Assembly: GCF_023149135.1 (NCBI RefSeq)
Contig: NZ_JAIWJX010000002.1
Location: forward strand, 186,001-250,000
DNA: 64,000 bases
Reading direction: 5' to 3'
Source: Fictibacillus marinisediminis
GTDB taxonomy: Bacteria; Bacillota; Bacilli; Bacillales; Fictibacillaceae
Shown in pieces: positions 39,933-53,171 of the stretch. The notes under the pieces are model-generated. The model did no database searches and was not told the origin of the DNA. It saw nothing but the letters and a program-made list of their open reading frames with translations. The translations under genes and the position numbers were made by a program. The stretch's first letter is position 1. Each line of letters begins with the position of its first letter.

Positions 39933-40940
39933 ATGAACGAAAGAGAAATGATTATAGATCGATATAAAGACTTGCTGACTACCTATCTTAAAGGCAAAAG
40001 CGAGACCGCCCTATATAAAGGGCAGCAATTCAGCAGGAAGCTGATTGAGCAGCAGATCTCTCCCGAAGATGTGATCAGCCATCACGTTAACGTGCTGAAT
40101 GAGCTTTTTCCCGACATGACGGATGGAATGAAGGACTCTTTTGATTTTCTTCTGGAAGTCATGATCGGGTATGGGTTTGCTTACCGTGAGCATCAGAGCT
40201 TAAGGACACGGCAGCGCCAGCTTGAAACTGAAATTGAAGTCGCTGCGAGCATGCAGCAGACACTTCTGATCAGTGATGTGCCAGAGGTGGATTCTCTGGA
40301 TATTGGAGTGATCAGTGTTCCGGCCAAGAAGATGAACGGAGATTACTTTAATTTTGTAAAAGACGATAAATCAATCAGCGTAGCAGTTGCTGATATCATC
40401 GGCAAGGGCATACCGGCTGCGCTATGTATGTCCATGATTAAATATGCCATGGACAGCTTGCCTGAACAGCGTATGCAGCCTAATCTCCTGCTTGAAAATT
40501 TAAATAGAGTCGTTGAACAGAATGTGCATCCGAACATGTTTATTACTATGCTTTATGGGCTGTATGACACAGATGTCCATAAGTTTTATTTTGCCGGTGC
40601 AGGACATGAGCCCGGTTTTTTTTATAAAGCGGAAAGCGACGAGTTTGAAGACATGTTTGCCAAGGGTCTCGTTTTGGGTGTTTCCCGAACAACCAAATAT
40701 ATGGAATATGAAAAACAGCTCGATCCGGGTGATATGATTATTCTTCTTTCCGATGGCGTGACCGAGTGCCGGACTAGCAAAGGGTTCATCGAAAGAGATG
40801 AGATTGTTTCTCTGATCCGTGAGAATATGCATAAACCGGCTCAGGAAATTGTCGATTGTGTGTTTACAGAGCTTGAGAGACTTCAGGAATTTGAACTAAG
40901 AGATGACTTTACACTTATTATTCTAAAAAGAATGGTTTAA
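39933..40940 (+). CDS. rsbU: PP2C-type phosphatase RsbU
   Basis: A 335-residue protein with an N-terminal RsbT-binding helical domain (about 1-85), a linker helix with EIEVAASMQQTLL, and a SpoIIE/PP2C phosphatase domain (about 120-335) with GDYFN, VAVADIIGKGIPAAL and ILLSDGVTE metal-ligand aspartates. It dephosphorylates RsbV-P on environmental stress. ATG 39933 lies six bases after AGGAGG. The sigma-B promoter of rsbV starts inside its last codons. Confidence 0.95.
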   Translation: MNEREMIIDRYKDLLTTYLKGKSETALYKGQQFSRKLIEQQISPEDVISHHVNVLNELFPDMTDGMKDSFDFLLEVMIGYGFAYREHQSLRTRQRQLETEIEVAASMQQTLLISDVPEVDSLDIGVISVPAKKMNGDYFNFVKDDKSISVAVADIIGKGIPAALCMSMIKYAMDSLPEQRMQPNLLLENLNRVVEQNVHPNMFITMLYGLYDTDVHKFYFAGAGHEPGFFYKAESDEFEDMFAKGLVLGVSRTTKYMEYEKQLDPGDMIILLSDGVTECRTSKGFIERDEIVSLIRENMHKPAQEIVDCVFTELERLQEFELRDDFTLIILKRMV

Positions 40941-40960
40941 CCGTTTTTGAAAAAGGGTAA
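40935..40960 (+). promoter_or_regulatory. Sigma-B autoregulatory promoter before rsbV
   Basis: GTTTAA (40935-40940), exactly 14 bases, GGGTAA (40955-40960). This matches the sigma-B consensus and the known internal promoter of the B. subtilis operon, giving positive feedback on rsbV-rsbW-sigB-rsbX. Confidence 0.9.
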
Positions 40961-41001
40961 ATCATTTTATGGGTTTATGATAATATCCTGGGGGGAAAAA
41001 A

Positions 41002-41334
41002 ATGAATCTGCAAATTAAACATGAAGAAACTAATGGAGTTCACTATTTAATATTAGCTGGAGAAGTAGACGCATACACTGCACCAAAACTTAAGGAAGTG
41101 CTGGTTCCTCTTACAGAGGAGAAAAATGTACAAATCATGATTGATCTTCAGCACATTGATTATATGGACAGTACAGGCCTTGGAATTTTTGTCGGAGCTT
41201 TGAAGTCAACCAAGAAGAATGACAGTTCGCTGAAGCTTCGCGGAATGACCGAAAGAGTTAAACGATTGTTTGAAATTACCGGCCTGACTGAGGTAATGGA
41301 TATAGACAATGAGGTAAAGGGGGAGGCCAGATGA
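41002..41334 (+). CDS. rsbV: Anti-anti-sigma factor RsbV
   Basis: This 110-residue STAS protein binds the anti-sigma RsbW when unphosphorylated and so frees sigma-B. The target serine is in IDLQHIDYMDSTGLGIFVG. ATG 41002 follows GGGGGG. It overlaps rsbW by four bases and is transcribed both from upstream and from the sigma-B promoter at 40935. Confidence 0.95.
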   Translation: MNLQIKHEETNGVHYLILAGEVDAYTAPKLKEVLVPLTEEKNVQIMIDLQHIDYMDSTGLGIFVGALKSTKKNDSSLKLRGMTERVKRLFEITGLTEVMDIDNEVKGEAR

Positions 41335-41813
41335 ATAAAGCCTCTGATTTTATCGAAATGACAGTACCTGCCAAACCCGACTATGTCGGTGTGGTGCGTC
41401 TGACGATATCTGGTATCGCCAACCGGATGGGTTTTGTTTTTGACGAAATTGAAGATATCAAAATTGCCGTTTCGGAAGCCTGTACGAATGCAGTTAATCA
41501 TGCATACACAGAAACGGAAAAAGGACAAATCCGGATTGGCTGTGGCGTATATGAAGACCGGCTCGAAATTATGGTTGTAGACCATGGCAAGAGCTTTGAT
41601 TATGATGATATGAACGAATCACTCGGACCTGTAGAAGGGAAATCCGTGGAACAATTGAATGAAGGAGGTCTGGGCCTCTTCCTAATTGAATCATTGATGG
41701 ATAAAGTGGAAATTAGCGGTGAAGCGGGTGTGATCGTAATGATGACGAAGTATCTTCACAGAGATGAGGTGGAGGAAAATGTCGACAGGACCTCACCAGC
41801 ACCTACGCAATAA
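41331..41813 (+). CDS. rsbW: Anti-sigma factor/serine kinase RsbW
   Basis: A 160-residue GHKL kinase that binds and holds sigma-B, and phosphorylates RsbV. The N box DIKIAVSEACTNAVNHAY and the glycine box NEGGLGLFLIESLMD are plain. Translation is coupled to rsbV (ATGA overlap) and its end overlaps sigB by 35 bases. Confidence 0.95.
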   Translation: MNKASDFIEMTVPAKPDYVGVVRLTISGIANRMGFVFDEIEDIKIAVSEACTNAVNHAYTETEKGQIRIGCGVYEDRLEIMVVDHGKSFDYDDMNESLGPVEGKSVEQLNEGGLGLFLIESLMDKVEISGEAGVIVMMTKYLHRDEVEENVDRTSPAPTQ

Positions 41814-42570
41814 GGAAGAAGTATATAAGTGGATCGATGAGCTTCAGAATGATCCGCAAAATGAAATTCTTCAAACCAAGCTTGTACATCAATACCAAGA
41901 TCTTGTCCATTCACTCGCCCGAAAGTTTTCGAAGGGCAAAAGCATTCATGATGATTTAGTGCAGGTAGGGATGATTGGACTGCTGGCTGCACTCCGCAGG
42001 TATGATCCTGAATTCGGCCGTTCATTCGAATCGTTTGCGGTTCCTACCATCATTGGTGAAATTAAACGCTTTATCCGGGATAAGACCTGGAGTGTCCATG
42101 TGCCGAGACGGATTAAGGAACTTGGGCCGCGTATAAAAAAAGCCGTAGAAGAACTGACGAACCAGCTTCAGCGTTCTCCGAAAATCCAGGAAATTGCCGA
42201 TTTCTTGGAGGTCACGGAGGAAGAAGTACTGGAGACGATGGAGATGGGCAAAAGTTATCAAGCTCTTTCTGTCGACAGTTCAATTGAAGCAGATCAAGAA
42301 GGAAGCACAGTAACATTGCTGGACCTTGTCGGATCTCAGGATGCCGGCTTTGACCAGATCGATAAAAGAATGCTGCTGCAGAAGGCGTTCTCTGTTCTTT
42401 CTGAAAGAGAACAAGAAATTTTGAAATGTACGTATTTTGAGAATCTAAGCCAGAAAGAAACAGGAGAACGGCTCGAAATTTCTCAAATGCATGTTTCTCG
42501 CTTGCAAAGGAGAGCACTTGAAAAACTTCGGGAAGCAATTCGCGTTGAACCATCGGAGGCTTTAAAATGA
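41779..42570 (+). CDS. sigB: RNA polymerase sigma factor SigB
   Basis: The 263-residue general stress sigma factor. Region 2 (VHQYQDLVHSLARKFSKGKSIHDDLVQVGMIGLL, then RFIRDKTWSVHVPRR), region 3 and region 4 (SVLSEREQEILKCTYFENLSQKETGERLEISQMHVSRLQRRALEKL) are complete. The start is ATG 41779 after GGAGG inside the end of rsbW. Sigma-B promoters in this window at 11661 and 40935 show local targets. Confidence 0.96.
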   Translation: MSTGPHQHLRNKEEVYKWIDELQNDPQNEILQTKLVHQYQDLVHSLARKFSKGKSIHDDLVQVGMIGLLAALRRYDPEFGRSFESFAVPTIIGEIKRFIRDKTWSVHVPRRIKELGPRIKKAVEELTNQLQRSPKIQEIADFLEVTEEEVLETMEMGKSYQALSVDSSIEADQEGSTVTLLDLVGSQDAGFDQIDKRMLLQKAFSVLSEREQEILKCTYFENLSQKETGERLEISQMHVSRLQRRALEKLREAIRVEPSEALK

Positions 42571-43175
42571 TCCAGGACTATTCCTATGACAAAATAGCTG
42601 TCTCTTCCTTTCAAAAGCCTAAGAATGGTAATGACCTATGCGGAGATAGTTTTTATGTCACGGAAACCCGTGATTATTTTATTTGTGCAGTAGCAGATGG
42701 GCTAGGAAGCGGGAGTATGGCAAGAACTGCTTCTCAGGCAGCTGTTAATGCAGTTGAGCAGAATCATCAATTAGATGTTGAGGAACTCATGAGGGTGTGT
42801 AATGAGGAGCTGAAAGGGACTCGCGGAGCGGTTCTTTCCATCTTTAAGATTTATTTCCGGCAGGAGGCAGTGATTTATGCTGGTGTTGGAAACATCCGCT
42901 TTATGATGGCCGGAAAAGACCGTAAGTTAATTTATCCCCTTCCGACTGTGGGATTTCTCTCTGGAAAACCCCAAAAATTTCGGATTCAGCAATTTCCTTT
43001 TGATAATCAGACTGCTTTTATTATTTATTCTGACGGAATGGAAATTCATACGCAAAGCCGCAGTATCTTGACAAATATGGTTTCGCCAAAGGAGTCTGCG
43101 GCTTACCTTGGAAACCTTTCTCAAAAATTAATTGATGATGCTACCTGTCTCGTAGGAAAAGTGTCGCATGCATAA
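42567..43175 (+). CDS. rsbX: PP2C-type phosphatase RsbX
   Basis: A 202-residue single PP2C domain (CGDSFYV, CAVADGLGSGSMA, IYSDGMEIH) that dephosphorylates RsbS and RsbR and resets the stressosome. The start overlaps the sigB stop by four bases. A terminator closes the operon at 43179. Confidence 0.92.
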   Translation: MIQDYSYDKIAVSSFQKPKNGNDLCGDSFYVTETRDYFICAVADGLGSGSMARTASQAAVNAVEQNHQLDVEELMRVCNEELKGTRGAVLSIFKIYFRQEAVIYAGVGNIRFMMAGKDRKLIYPLPTVGFLSGKPQKFRIQQFPFDNQTAFIIYSDGMEIHTQSRSILTNMVSPKESAAYLGNLSQKLIDDATCLVGKVSHA

Positions 43176-43178
43176 TAT

Positions 43179-43210
43179 AAGCCGGGCCGATTGAGCCCCG
43201 GCTTTTTTTT
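43179..43210 (+). terminator. Terminator of the sigB operon
   Basis: AAGCCGGG / CCCGGCTT stem followed by eight T. Confidence 0.9.
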
Positions 43211-43261
43211 GTGGTAATTATGAATGATCACCATATACTAATTGAAAAGGGGTGATGCGTT

Positions 43262-43438
43262 TTGAATCCTGGTTTTTGGATTTGGATTACCCTGGGTTTT
43301 ATTGCTTTTTACTATATTGTACGTTACGTCAGCCTTGCCAAAAGGACAGAAATTATTTTGGAAAGCCCGTCTGTTACTAAACATTATGCTTCCATTCACG
43401 GTTCCCGCATCAAGGAGGAGGAGGAGTGGCGGTATTGA
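43262..43438 (+). CDS. Small membrane protein, 58 aa, unknown function
   Basis: This 58-residue product starts with TTG 43262 after AAGGGGTG. It has one hydrophobic helix (NPGFWIWITLGFIAFYYIV, residues 2-20) followed by a charged tail ending in KEEEEWRY. No family recognised. Terminators lie just before it (43179) and directly after its stop (43439), so it is its own transcription unit between the sigB operon and tex. The overlapping frame 43302-43541 is not a gene. Confidence 0.6.
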   Translation: MNPGFWIWITLGFIAFYYIVRYVSLAKRTEIILESPSVTKHYASIHGSRIKEEEEWRY

Positions 43439-43463
43439 GCATCCGAACGTGGATGCTTTTTTT
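43439..43463 (+). terminator. Intrinsic terminator
   Basis: GCATCC / GGATGC stem with a six-base loop followed by seven T. It lies one base after the stop of the 58-residue gene. Confidence 0.85.
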
Positions 43464-43558
43464 ATTGCGCCGGCTCATGTTTTCTTAAAAGGTGGGGAAA
43501 GTGTTAAACTAGAAGAGTATATGATGTCATTTTTACAGTAACGAAAGGGGTACTTCTA

Positions 43559-45739
43559 TTGGAAGGAACAATCGAAAAAACGGATAATGGCTATTTGGAC
43601 ATTGCCAAAGAATTGGGTGTTAAACAAAAACAAGTAGTAAACGTTATCGATTTATTAAAAGACGGCAACACGGTCCCCTTTATCGCAAGGTACCGGAAAG
43701 AGCTGACAGGCGGACTGGATGAAGTTCAAATCAAAGAAATCATGGATAGATGGCATTATTCCGAAAACCTTAAAGAGCGTAAAGAGGAAGTTCTCAGGCT
43801 GATCGGGGAACAGGGGAAACTGACGGATGAGCTGGCTGCTGCCATTTCAAAGGCTAAAAAATTGCAAGTGATAGAAGATTTATACCGTCCCTACAAGCAA
43901 AAGCGAAGAACCAGGGCGACTGCAGCCAAGGAAAAAGGGCTTGAACCGTTCGCGGACTGGATGATGAGCCAGCCTGCACAAGGGGATGTCCTGCAAAAAG
44001 CTGCGGAATTTCTTTCTGAGGAAAAAGAAGTACATACAGTGGAAGACGCTGTTGCGGGCGCTCAAGACATCATTGCCGAACAGCTGTCAGATGATGCTTC
44101 CATCAGAACGTGGATCAGAGACCTGACGTTTAAAGAAGGAAAGCTGCAAACGTCATTGAAGAAAAATGGAGAGGACGAGAAAAAGGTATATGAAATGTAC
44201 TATGAGTACACTGAGCCTGTTCAGAAAATCGTTCCTCACCGTATTCTTGCTGTAAACCGGGGTGAAAAGGAAGACGTTCTAAAAGTGGATATTGAGGCTC
44301 CTTCGGAGAAAATCATTGAAAGACTCAATCGCACTGTAATTAAAAATTCCTCTTCACCGGTGGTATCATTCCTAAAAGAGACCATTGAAGACAGCTATAG
44401 AAGGCTGATTGCTTCTTCTATTGAACGCGATATCCGGAATGAACTAACGGATAAGGGTGAAGAGCAGGCAATCCACATTTTCTCTGAGAACTTAAGGAAC
44501 CTTCTTCTTCAGTCTCCATTAAAGGGAAGAATGGTACTCGGTGTGGATCCTGCTTACCGGACAGGCTGCAAACTTGGTGTGGTGGACGAGACCGGAAAGA
44601 TGCTCCATATCCAGACGATTTATCCTACACCGCCGAGGTCGGAAGTGCAAAAATCCGAATCAGTGGTCAAAGAACTGATCGCAAAGTATGGCATACATGT
44701 CATTGCCATCGGAAACGGAACAGCCTCAAGAGAAACGGAACAGTTCATTGTCAATACGATTAAAAGCATTGAGGAATCTGTTTCTTATATCATCGTAAAC
44801 GAGGCGGGCGCCAGTGTTTATTCAGCTTCTGCTATCGCAAGGGAAGAGTTTCCAGAACTGCAGGTCGAGGAACGCAGTGCGATATCCATCGCTCGGAGAC
44901 TGCAGGATCCGCTCGCTGAACTGGTGAAAATTGATCCAAAGTCTGTCGGTGTGGGACAGTATCAGCATGATGTCTCGCAAAAACGTCTGAACGAATCTTT
45001 AACCTTTGTCGTGGAAACAGCCGTGAACCAAGTGGGTGTTAATGTGAATACCGCTTCCTCGTCCCTTCTTCAATATGTAGCAGGCTTGTCCAAGACCGTG
45101 GCACAGAACATTGTAAAGGTAAGAGAGGAAAAGGGGAAATTCGTGAAGCGGGAAGAATTGAAAAAAATTCCGAGGCTCGGTGCGAAAACCTATGAGCAAT
45201 GTATCGGCTTCTTACGGATTCCTGACGGGAAAAACCCGCTTGACCAAACAGCCATTCACCCGGAGAGCTATAAAGAAACACTCCAGCTTTTGAAGGAAAT
45301 AGGCAGTGAACTTCAGGAGATTGGCTCAGAAGATTTAAAATCCAAGCTGAAAACCATTGATATAAAATCAATGGCAGCCAAATTAACGATTGGGGAACCG
45401 ACTCTTCAGGATATCATTGACGGCTTATTGCGGCCTAACCGGGATGTCCGGGAGGAATTATCAAAGCCGCTGCTGAAAACGGATGTGCTAAAGCTTGAAG
45501 ATCTGGAAAAAGGGATGGAGCTTGAAGGAACCGTCCGGAACGTTGTTGATTTTGGGGCTTTTGTAGATATTGGTGTGAAACAGGATGGCCTTGTTCATAT
45601 TTCTAAACTGGCCAAACGCTTTGTGAAGCACCCGATGGATGTCGTGAGTGTCGGCCAGGTTGTCACCGTATGGGTAGACAGTGTCGATCTGGCGAAAGGG
45701 AGAGTGGCGTTAACTATGCTGCCGCCAGATGCCCAGTAA
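43559..45739 (+). CDS. tex: Tex family RNA-binding transcription accessory protein (YdcI)
   Basis: A 726-residue protein with the Tex order: N-terminal helical region with VPFIARYRKELTGGLDE, a YqgF/RuvC-like domain (about 325-450, GVDPAYRTGCKLGVVD), a double helix-hairpin-helix (about 500-560) and a C-terminal S1 RNA-binding domain (about 645-720, GMELEGTVRNVVDFGAFVDIGVKQDGLVHIS). It binds nucleic acid and affects transcription or RNA turnover. The start is TTG 43559 after AAAGGGG. It occupies the ydcI position after rsbX. Confidence 0.93.
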   Translation: MEGTIEKTDNGYLDIAKELGVKQKQVVNVIDLLKDGNTVPFIARYRKELTGGLDEVQIKEIMDRWHYSENLKERKEEVLRLIGEQGKLTDELAAAISKAKKLQVIEDLYRPYKQKRRTRATAAKEKGLEPFADWMMSQPAQGDVLQKAAEFLSEEKEVHTVEDAVAGAQDIIAEQLSDDASIRTWIRDLTFKEGKLQTSLKKNGEDEKKVYEMYYEYTEPVQKIVPHRILAVNRGEKEDVLKVDIEAPSEKIIERLNRTVIKNSSSPVVSFLKETIEDSYRRLIASSIERDIRNELTDKGEEQAIHIFSENLRNLLLQSPLKGRMVLGVDPAYRTGCKLGVVDETGKMLHIQTIYPTPPRSEVQKSESVVKELIAKYGIHVIAIGNGTASRETEQFIVNTIKSIEESVSYIIVNEAGASVYSASAIAREEFPELQVEERSAISIARRLQDPLAELVKIDPKSVGVGQYQHDVSQKRLNESLTFVVETAVNQVGVNVNTASSSLLQYVAGLSKTVAQNIVKVREEKGKFVKREELKKIPRLGAKTYEQCIGFLRIPDGKNPLDQTAIHPESYKETLQLLKEIGSELQEIGSEDLKSKLKTIDIKSMAAKLTIGEPTLQDIIDGLLRPNRDVREELSKPLLKTDVLKLEDLEKGMELEGTVRNVVDFGAFVDIGVKQDGLVHISKLAKRFVKHPMDVVSVGQVVTVWVDSVDLAKGRVALTMLPPDAQ

Positions 45740-45751
45740 TCCTCGCTGAAT

Positions 45752-45886
45752 TTATGGCAGAGTGTTGCTTTCAGTCGTGCAGTTCTTTTGATTATAAAAA
45801 AACCAGCATTGATTTAAAAGACGGATCTGATAACGGTCTTTTTGATAGTAGGCTTTTCTAAGTTGCTTCTTAAACCATGTAGGCAT
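45752..45886 (-). CDS. cmpA: Cortex morphogenetic protein CmpA
   Basis: A 44-residue protein on the minus strand, too short for usual ORF cut-offs. MPTWFKKQLRKAYYQKDRY and IRLLNQCWFFYNQK match CmpA, a small Bacillus sporulation protein that, with ClpXP and SpoIVA, controls the start of spore cortex assembly. ATG 45886 lies eight bases after GGAGG. B. subtilis has cmpA at this same place beside ydcK. Its C-terminal tail (NCTTESNTLP) is a few residues longer than usual. CATAGACT near 45915 could be a sigma-E -10. Confidence 0.9.
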   Translation of the reverse strand: MPTWFKKQLRKAYYQKDRYQIRLLNQCWFFYNQKNCTTESNTLP

Positions 45887-45982
45887 AGACAAAACCTCCA
45901 CTTATTCAAGCGTGATTTAGTCTATGTCTCATGGCTTGTTGATGTGACCAACTTTTTGTTTTAGAAGGAGAAAGGAAAAGAA

Positions 45983-46432
45983 ATGGAACAAAAGGAACTA
46001 CAACATCTTGTTGAACATCTTTCACAGGATTATTTCCAAAAGCGCTTTCGGCATACCGCCCGCTTTAATGCCCGGTTGAGAACTACTGGAGGGCGATATT
46101 TGCTGAGGTCCCATGATATAGAGATCAATCCGAGGCAGCTGACTGAGTTCGGCTATGAAGCGCTCGTAGGCATCATTAAACATGAATTGTGCCATTACCA
46201 TCTCCACATAGAAGGCAGGGGCTATAAACATCGGGACCCGGAATTTAAGCAGCTTCTGAAGAAGGTTGGCGGGCTGCGCTATTGCGAAGCATTGCCTGGA
46301 GCCAGGACAACACAGCCGTATAAATATCTTTATATATGTTCAAACTGCAAGCAGCAATATAAGCGTAAGCGCAGGGTCAATACGGCTAAATATGTATGCG
46401 GAAAATGCAGAGGGAAATTGATTTTAACTTAA
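45983..46432 (+). CDS. sprT: SprT-like zinc metalloprotease-domain protein (YdcK)
   Basis: This 149-residue protein has the zincin motif HELCHYH (about residues 71-77) and a C-terminal zinc ribbon of two CxxC pairs (YICSNCKQQY and YVCGKCRGK), as in SprT/Spartan-like proteins. The bacterial role is unknown; eukaryotic relatives degrade DNA-protein cross-links. ATG 45983 follows AGAAGGAGAAAGG. It is divergent from cmpA, as in B. subtilis. Confidence 0.9.
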   Translation: MEQKELQHLVEHLSQDYFQKRFRHTARFNARLRTTGGRYLLRSHDIEINPRQLTEFGYEALVGIIKHELCHYHLHIEGRGYKHRDPEFKQLLKKVGGLRYCEALPGARTTQPYKYLYICSNCKQQYKRKRRVNTAKYVCGKCRGKLILT

Positions 46433-46445
46433 AGCTAAAAAAGTG

Positions 46446-46475
46446 TTGACTAGAAAGTCTGATCTGTGTTAGATT
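46446..46475 (+). promoter_or_regulatory. Promoter P1 of the tRNA cluster
   Basis: TTGACT (46446-46451), an 18-bp spacer and TAGATT (46470-46475). Confidence 0.5.
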
Positions 46476-46535
46476 AATAAAGTCGCTGAAAGGCATCTTG
46501 TCCTTACATAGACAAAATAAATTTCAAAAAACATA

Positions 46536-46564
46536 TTGACTTTTGAGGCTGAACAAAGTATGAT
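46536..46564 (+). promoter_or_regulatory. Promoter P2 of the tRNA cluster
   Basis: TTGACT (46536-46541), a 17-bp spacer and TATGAT (46559-46564), 22 bases before tRNA-Asn. Tandem promoters are normal for stable-RNA operons. Confidence 0.7.
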
Positions 46565-46586
46565 ATTAAATGTCTCAAAAACACAT

Positions 46587-46661
46587 TCCACAGTAGCTCA
46601 GTGGTAGAGCTATCGGCTGTTAACCGATCGGTCGTAGGTTCGAGTCCTACCTGTGGAGCCA
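46587..46661 (+). tRNA. tRNA-Asn (GTT)
   Basis: Acceptor TCCACAG/CTGTGGA, anticodon GTT in GGCTGTTAACC, TTCGAGT T-loop and encoded CCA. First gene of a 12-tRNA cluster. Confidence 0.96.
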
Positions 46662-46666
46662 ATTAC

Positions 46667-46757
46667 AGAGAAGTACCCAAGTGGCTCAAGGGGCGCCCCT
46701 GCTAAGGGTGTAGGTCGCTAACGCGGCGCGAGGGTTCGAATCCCTTCTTCTCTGCCA
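46667..46757 (+). tRNA. tRNA-Ser (GCT)
   Basis: Class II tRNA of 91 nt with a long variable arm; acceptor AGAGAAG/CTTCTCT, anticodon GCT, encoded CCA. Confidence 0.96.
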
Positions 46758-46762
46758 GTTGT

Positions 46763-46837
46763 GGCCCGTTGGTCAAGCGGTTAAGACACCGCCCTTTCAC
46801 GGCGGTAACACGGGTTCGAATCCCGTACGGGTCACCA
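46763..46837 (+). tRNA. tRNA-Glu (TTC)
   Basis: Acceptor GGCCCGT/ACGGGTC, anticodon TTC in CCCTTTCACG, encoded CCA. Confidence 0.96.
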
Positions 46838-46863
46838 AACGATTTTCTTACAAACATAAATAT

Positions 46864-46939
46864 GGACTCGTGGTGTAGTGGTTAACATGCCTGCCTGTCA
46901 CGCAGGAGATCGCCGGTTCGACCCCGGTCGGGTCCGCCA
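46864..46939 (+). tRNA. tRNA-Asp (GTC)
   Basis: Acceptor GGACTCG/CGGGTCC, anticodon GTC in GCCTGTCACG, encoded CCA. A second, nearly identical copy is at 56466; here a T.G pair replaces C-G in the acceptor stem. Confidence 0.96.
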
Positions 46940-46975
46940 TTTTTTCTCAAACAACATACATCAACATGAAATTAT

Positions 46976-47050
46976 TGGGCTATAGCCAAGTGGTAAGGCA
47001 ACGGACTTTGACTCCGTCACTCGTAGGTTCGAATCCTGCTAGCCCAGCCA
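46976..47050 (+). tRNA. tRNA-Gln (TTG)
   Basis: Acceptor TGGGCTA/TAGCCCA, anticodon TTG in GACTTTGACTC, encoded CCA. Confidence 0.96.
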
Positions 47051-47058
47051 TCTTTCAT

Positions 47059-47134
47059 GAGCCATTAGCTCAGTCGGTAGAGCATCTGACTTTTAATCAG
47101 AGGGTCGAAGGTTCGAGTCCTTCATGGCTCACCA
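47059..47134 (+). tRNA. tRNA-Lys (TTT)
   Basis: Acceptor GAGCCAT/ATGGCTC, anticodon TTT in GACTTTTAATC, encoded CCA. Confidence 0.96.
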
Positions 47135-47162
47135 TCTTAATAATAGCAGCACAAACACACAT

Positions 47163-47247
47163 GCGGGTGTGGCGGAATTGGCAGACGCGCTAGACTTAGG
47201 ATCTAGTGTCTTATGACGTGGGGGTTCGAGTCCCTTCACCCGCACCA
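47163..47247 (+). tRNA. tRNA-Leu (TAG)
   Basis: Class II tRNA with acceptor GCGGGTG/CACCCGC, anticodon TAG in GACTTAGGATC, long variable arm, encoded CCA. Confidence 0.96.
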
Positions 47248-47271
47248 TTTTTTTAAAACTTTAATTGCTTT

Positions 47272-47357
<86 letters not shown>

Positions 47358-47396
47358 AAGCTTCTCATATAACATTTAAATAAAGAAATAAAATAT

Positions 47397-47473
47397 GCGC
47401 CCTTAGCTCAGCTGGATAGAGTGTTTGACTACGAATCAAAAGGTCGGGAGTTCGAATCTCTCAGGGCGCGCCA
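47397..47473 (+). tRNA. tRNA-Arg (ACG)
   Basis: Acceptor GCGCCCT/AGGGCGC, anticodon ACG in GACTACGAATC, encoded CCA. Confidence 0.96.
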
Positions 47474-47476
47474 TAA

Positions 47477-47553
47477 CGGGAAGTGGCTCAGCTTGGTAGA
47501 GCACCTGGTTTGGGACCAGGGGGTCGCAGGTTCAAATCCTGTCTTCCCGACCA
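47477..47553 (+). tRNA. tRNA-Pro (TGG)
   Basis: Acceptor CGGGAAG/CTTCCCG, anticodon TGG in GGTTTGGGACC, encoded CCA. This is the tRNA type that would be read by the proS T-box. Confidence 0.96.
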
Positions 47554-47561
47554 TCTTTTTC

Positions 47562-47635
47562 GCGGGTGTAGTTTAGTGGTAAAACAAGAGCCTTCCAAGC
47601 TCTGGTCGTGAGTTCGATTCTCATCACCCGCTCCA
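47562..47635 (+). tRNA. tRNA-Gly (TCC)
   Basis: Acceptor GCGGGTG/CACCCGC, anticodon TCC in GCCTTCCAAGC, encoded CCA. Confidence 0.96.
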
Positions 47636-47645
47636 TTTAATTTTT

Positions 47646-47722
<77 letters not shown>

Positions 47723-47741
47723 TTTTTTAAGGGCAATGCAC

Positions 47742-47770
47742 TTGACATCCGCTCTTCTAATGGATATAAT
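47742..47770 (+). promoter_or_regulatory. rRNA operon promoter
   Basis: A fully consensus sigma-A promoter: TTGACA (47742-47747), 17-bp spacer, TATAAT (47765-47770). Confidence 0.9.
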
Positions 47771-47891
47771 AGTTAAGCTACACTAACAAGTAGCAAATGT
47801 TCTTTGAAAACCAAACAAAAGCCAGGTAAGTCAGGGATTTTACAATCCCATCAATTTCTTATTTTTAAACATTAAGAGCTATATCAAACAC

Positions 47892-52634
<4,743 letters not shown>

Positions 52635-52698
52635 TTAAAATAATCAGAAGTTTGGATGAAGAAGTTATCTAGTTTTGAGGGAATATACCTCAAAATAT

Positions 52699-52815
52699 GT
52701 CTGGTGGCGATAGCGAAGAGGTCACACCCGTTCCCATACCGAACACGGAAGTTAAGCTCTTCAGCGCCGATGGTAGTTGGGGGCTTCCCCCTGTAAGAGT
52801 AGGACGTTGCCGGGC
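52699..52815 (+). rRNA. 5S ribosomal RNA
   Basis: About 117 nt from TCTGGTGGCGATAGCG to GACGTTGCCGGGC, with the conserved CCCGTTCCCATACCGAACACGG loop region. The exact ends are estimated. Confidence 0.95.
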
Positions 52816-52822
52816 AAGAACG

Positions 52823-52857
52823 AAGCACTGCTGGAAAGATTCCAGCAGTGCTTTTTT
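52823..52857 (+). terminator. rRNA operon terminator
   Basis: A 13-bp stem AAGCACTGCTGGA / TCCAGCAGTGCTT with a T-run. Confidence 0.92.
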
Positions 52858-52889
52858 GTATGTTCTTTTTTGTGACAATGATGGGTTTG

Positions 52890-53002
52890 GCATGTAAAGG
52901 GTGAAAAGTCGCACGTAAAGTCTCCATTCCCGCATGTAAACATTTCAAAGTCGCACGTAAAAGGGCCGAAGCCGCATGTAAACCGTACAAACCCGCAAGT
53001 AA
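52890..53002. repeat. 21-bp periodic repeat array A (six units)
   Basis: The core GCA(T/C/A)GTAA starts at 52890, 52911, 52932, 52953, 52974 and 52995, that is every 21 bases exactly. Spacers of 13 bases vary but often end in C(G)AA-G/C-CC. The stretch 52858-53577 has no credible gene. Confidence 0.88.
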
Positions 53003-53171
53003 CGATCCCGAACCAACAAAGTAGAACCTTCAAATCCTTATCCATTAGCCACAAAAAGAGGATTTTTAAAGAGAACACGAAAGGATAAAGCCTATACAAA
53101 CTAATTACTTGTTCTATTTTTCATAAAACCATCGAGGGATCAACCCAATAAGTATGAAAATGACGTGATAT

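Noticed and set aside
43302-43541. 79-residue frame between the sigB operon and tex
   Set aside because: It overlaps the better-supported 58-residue gene in another frame and reads through its terminator.
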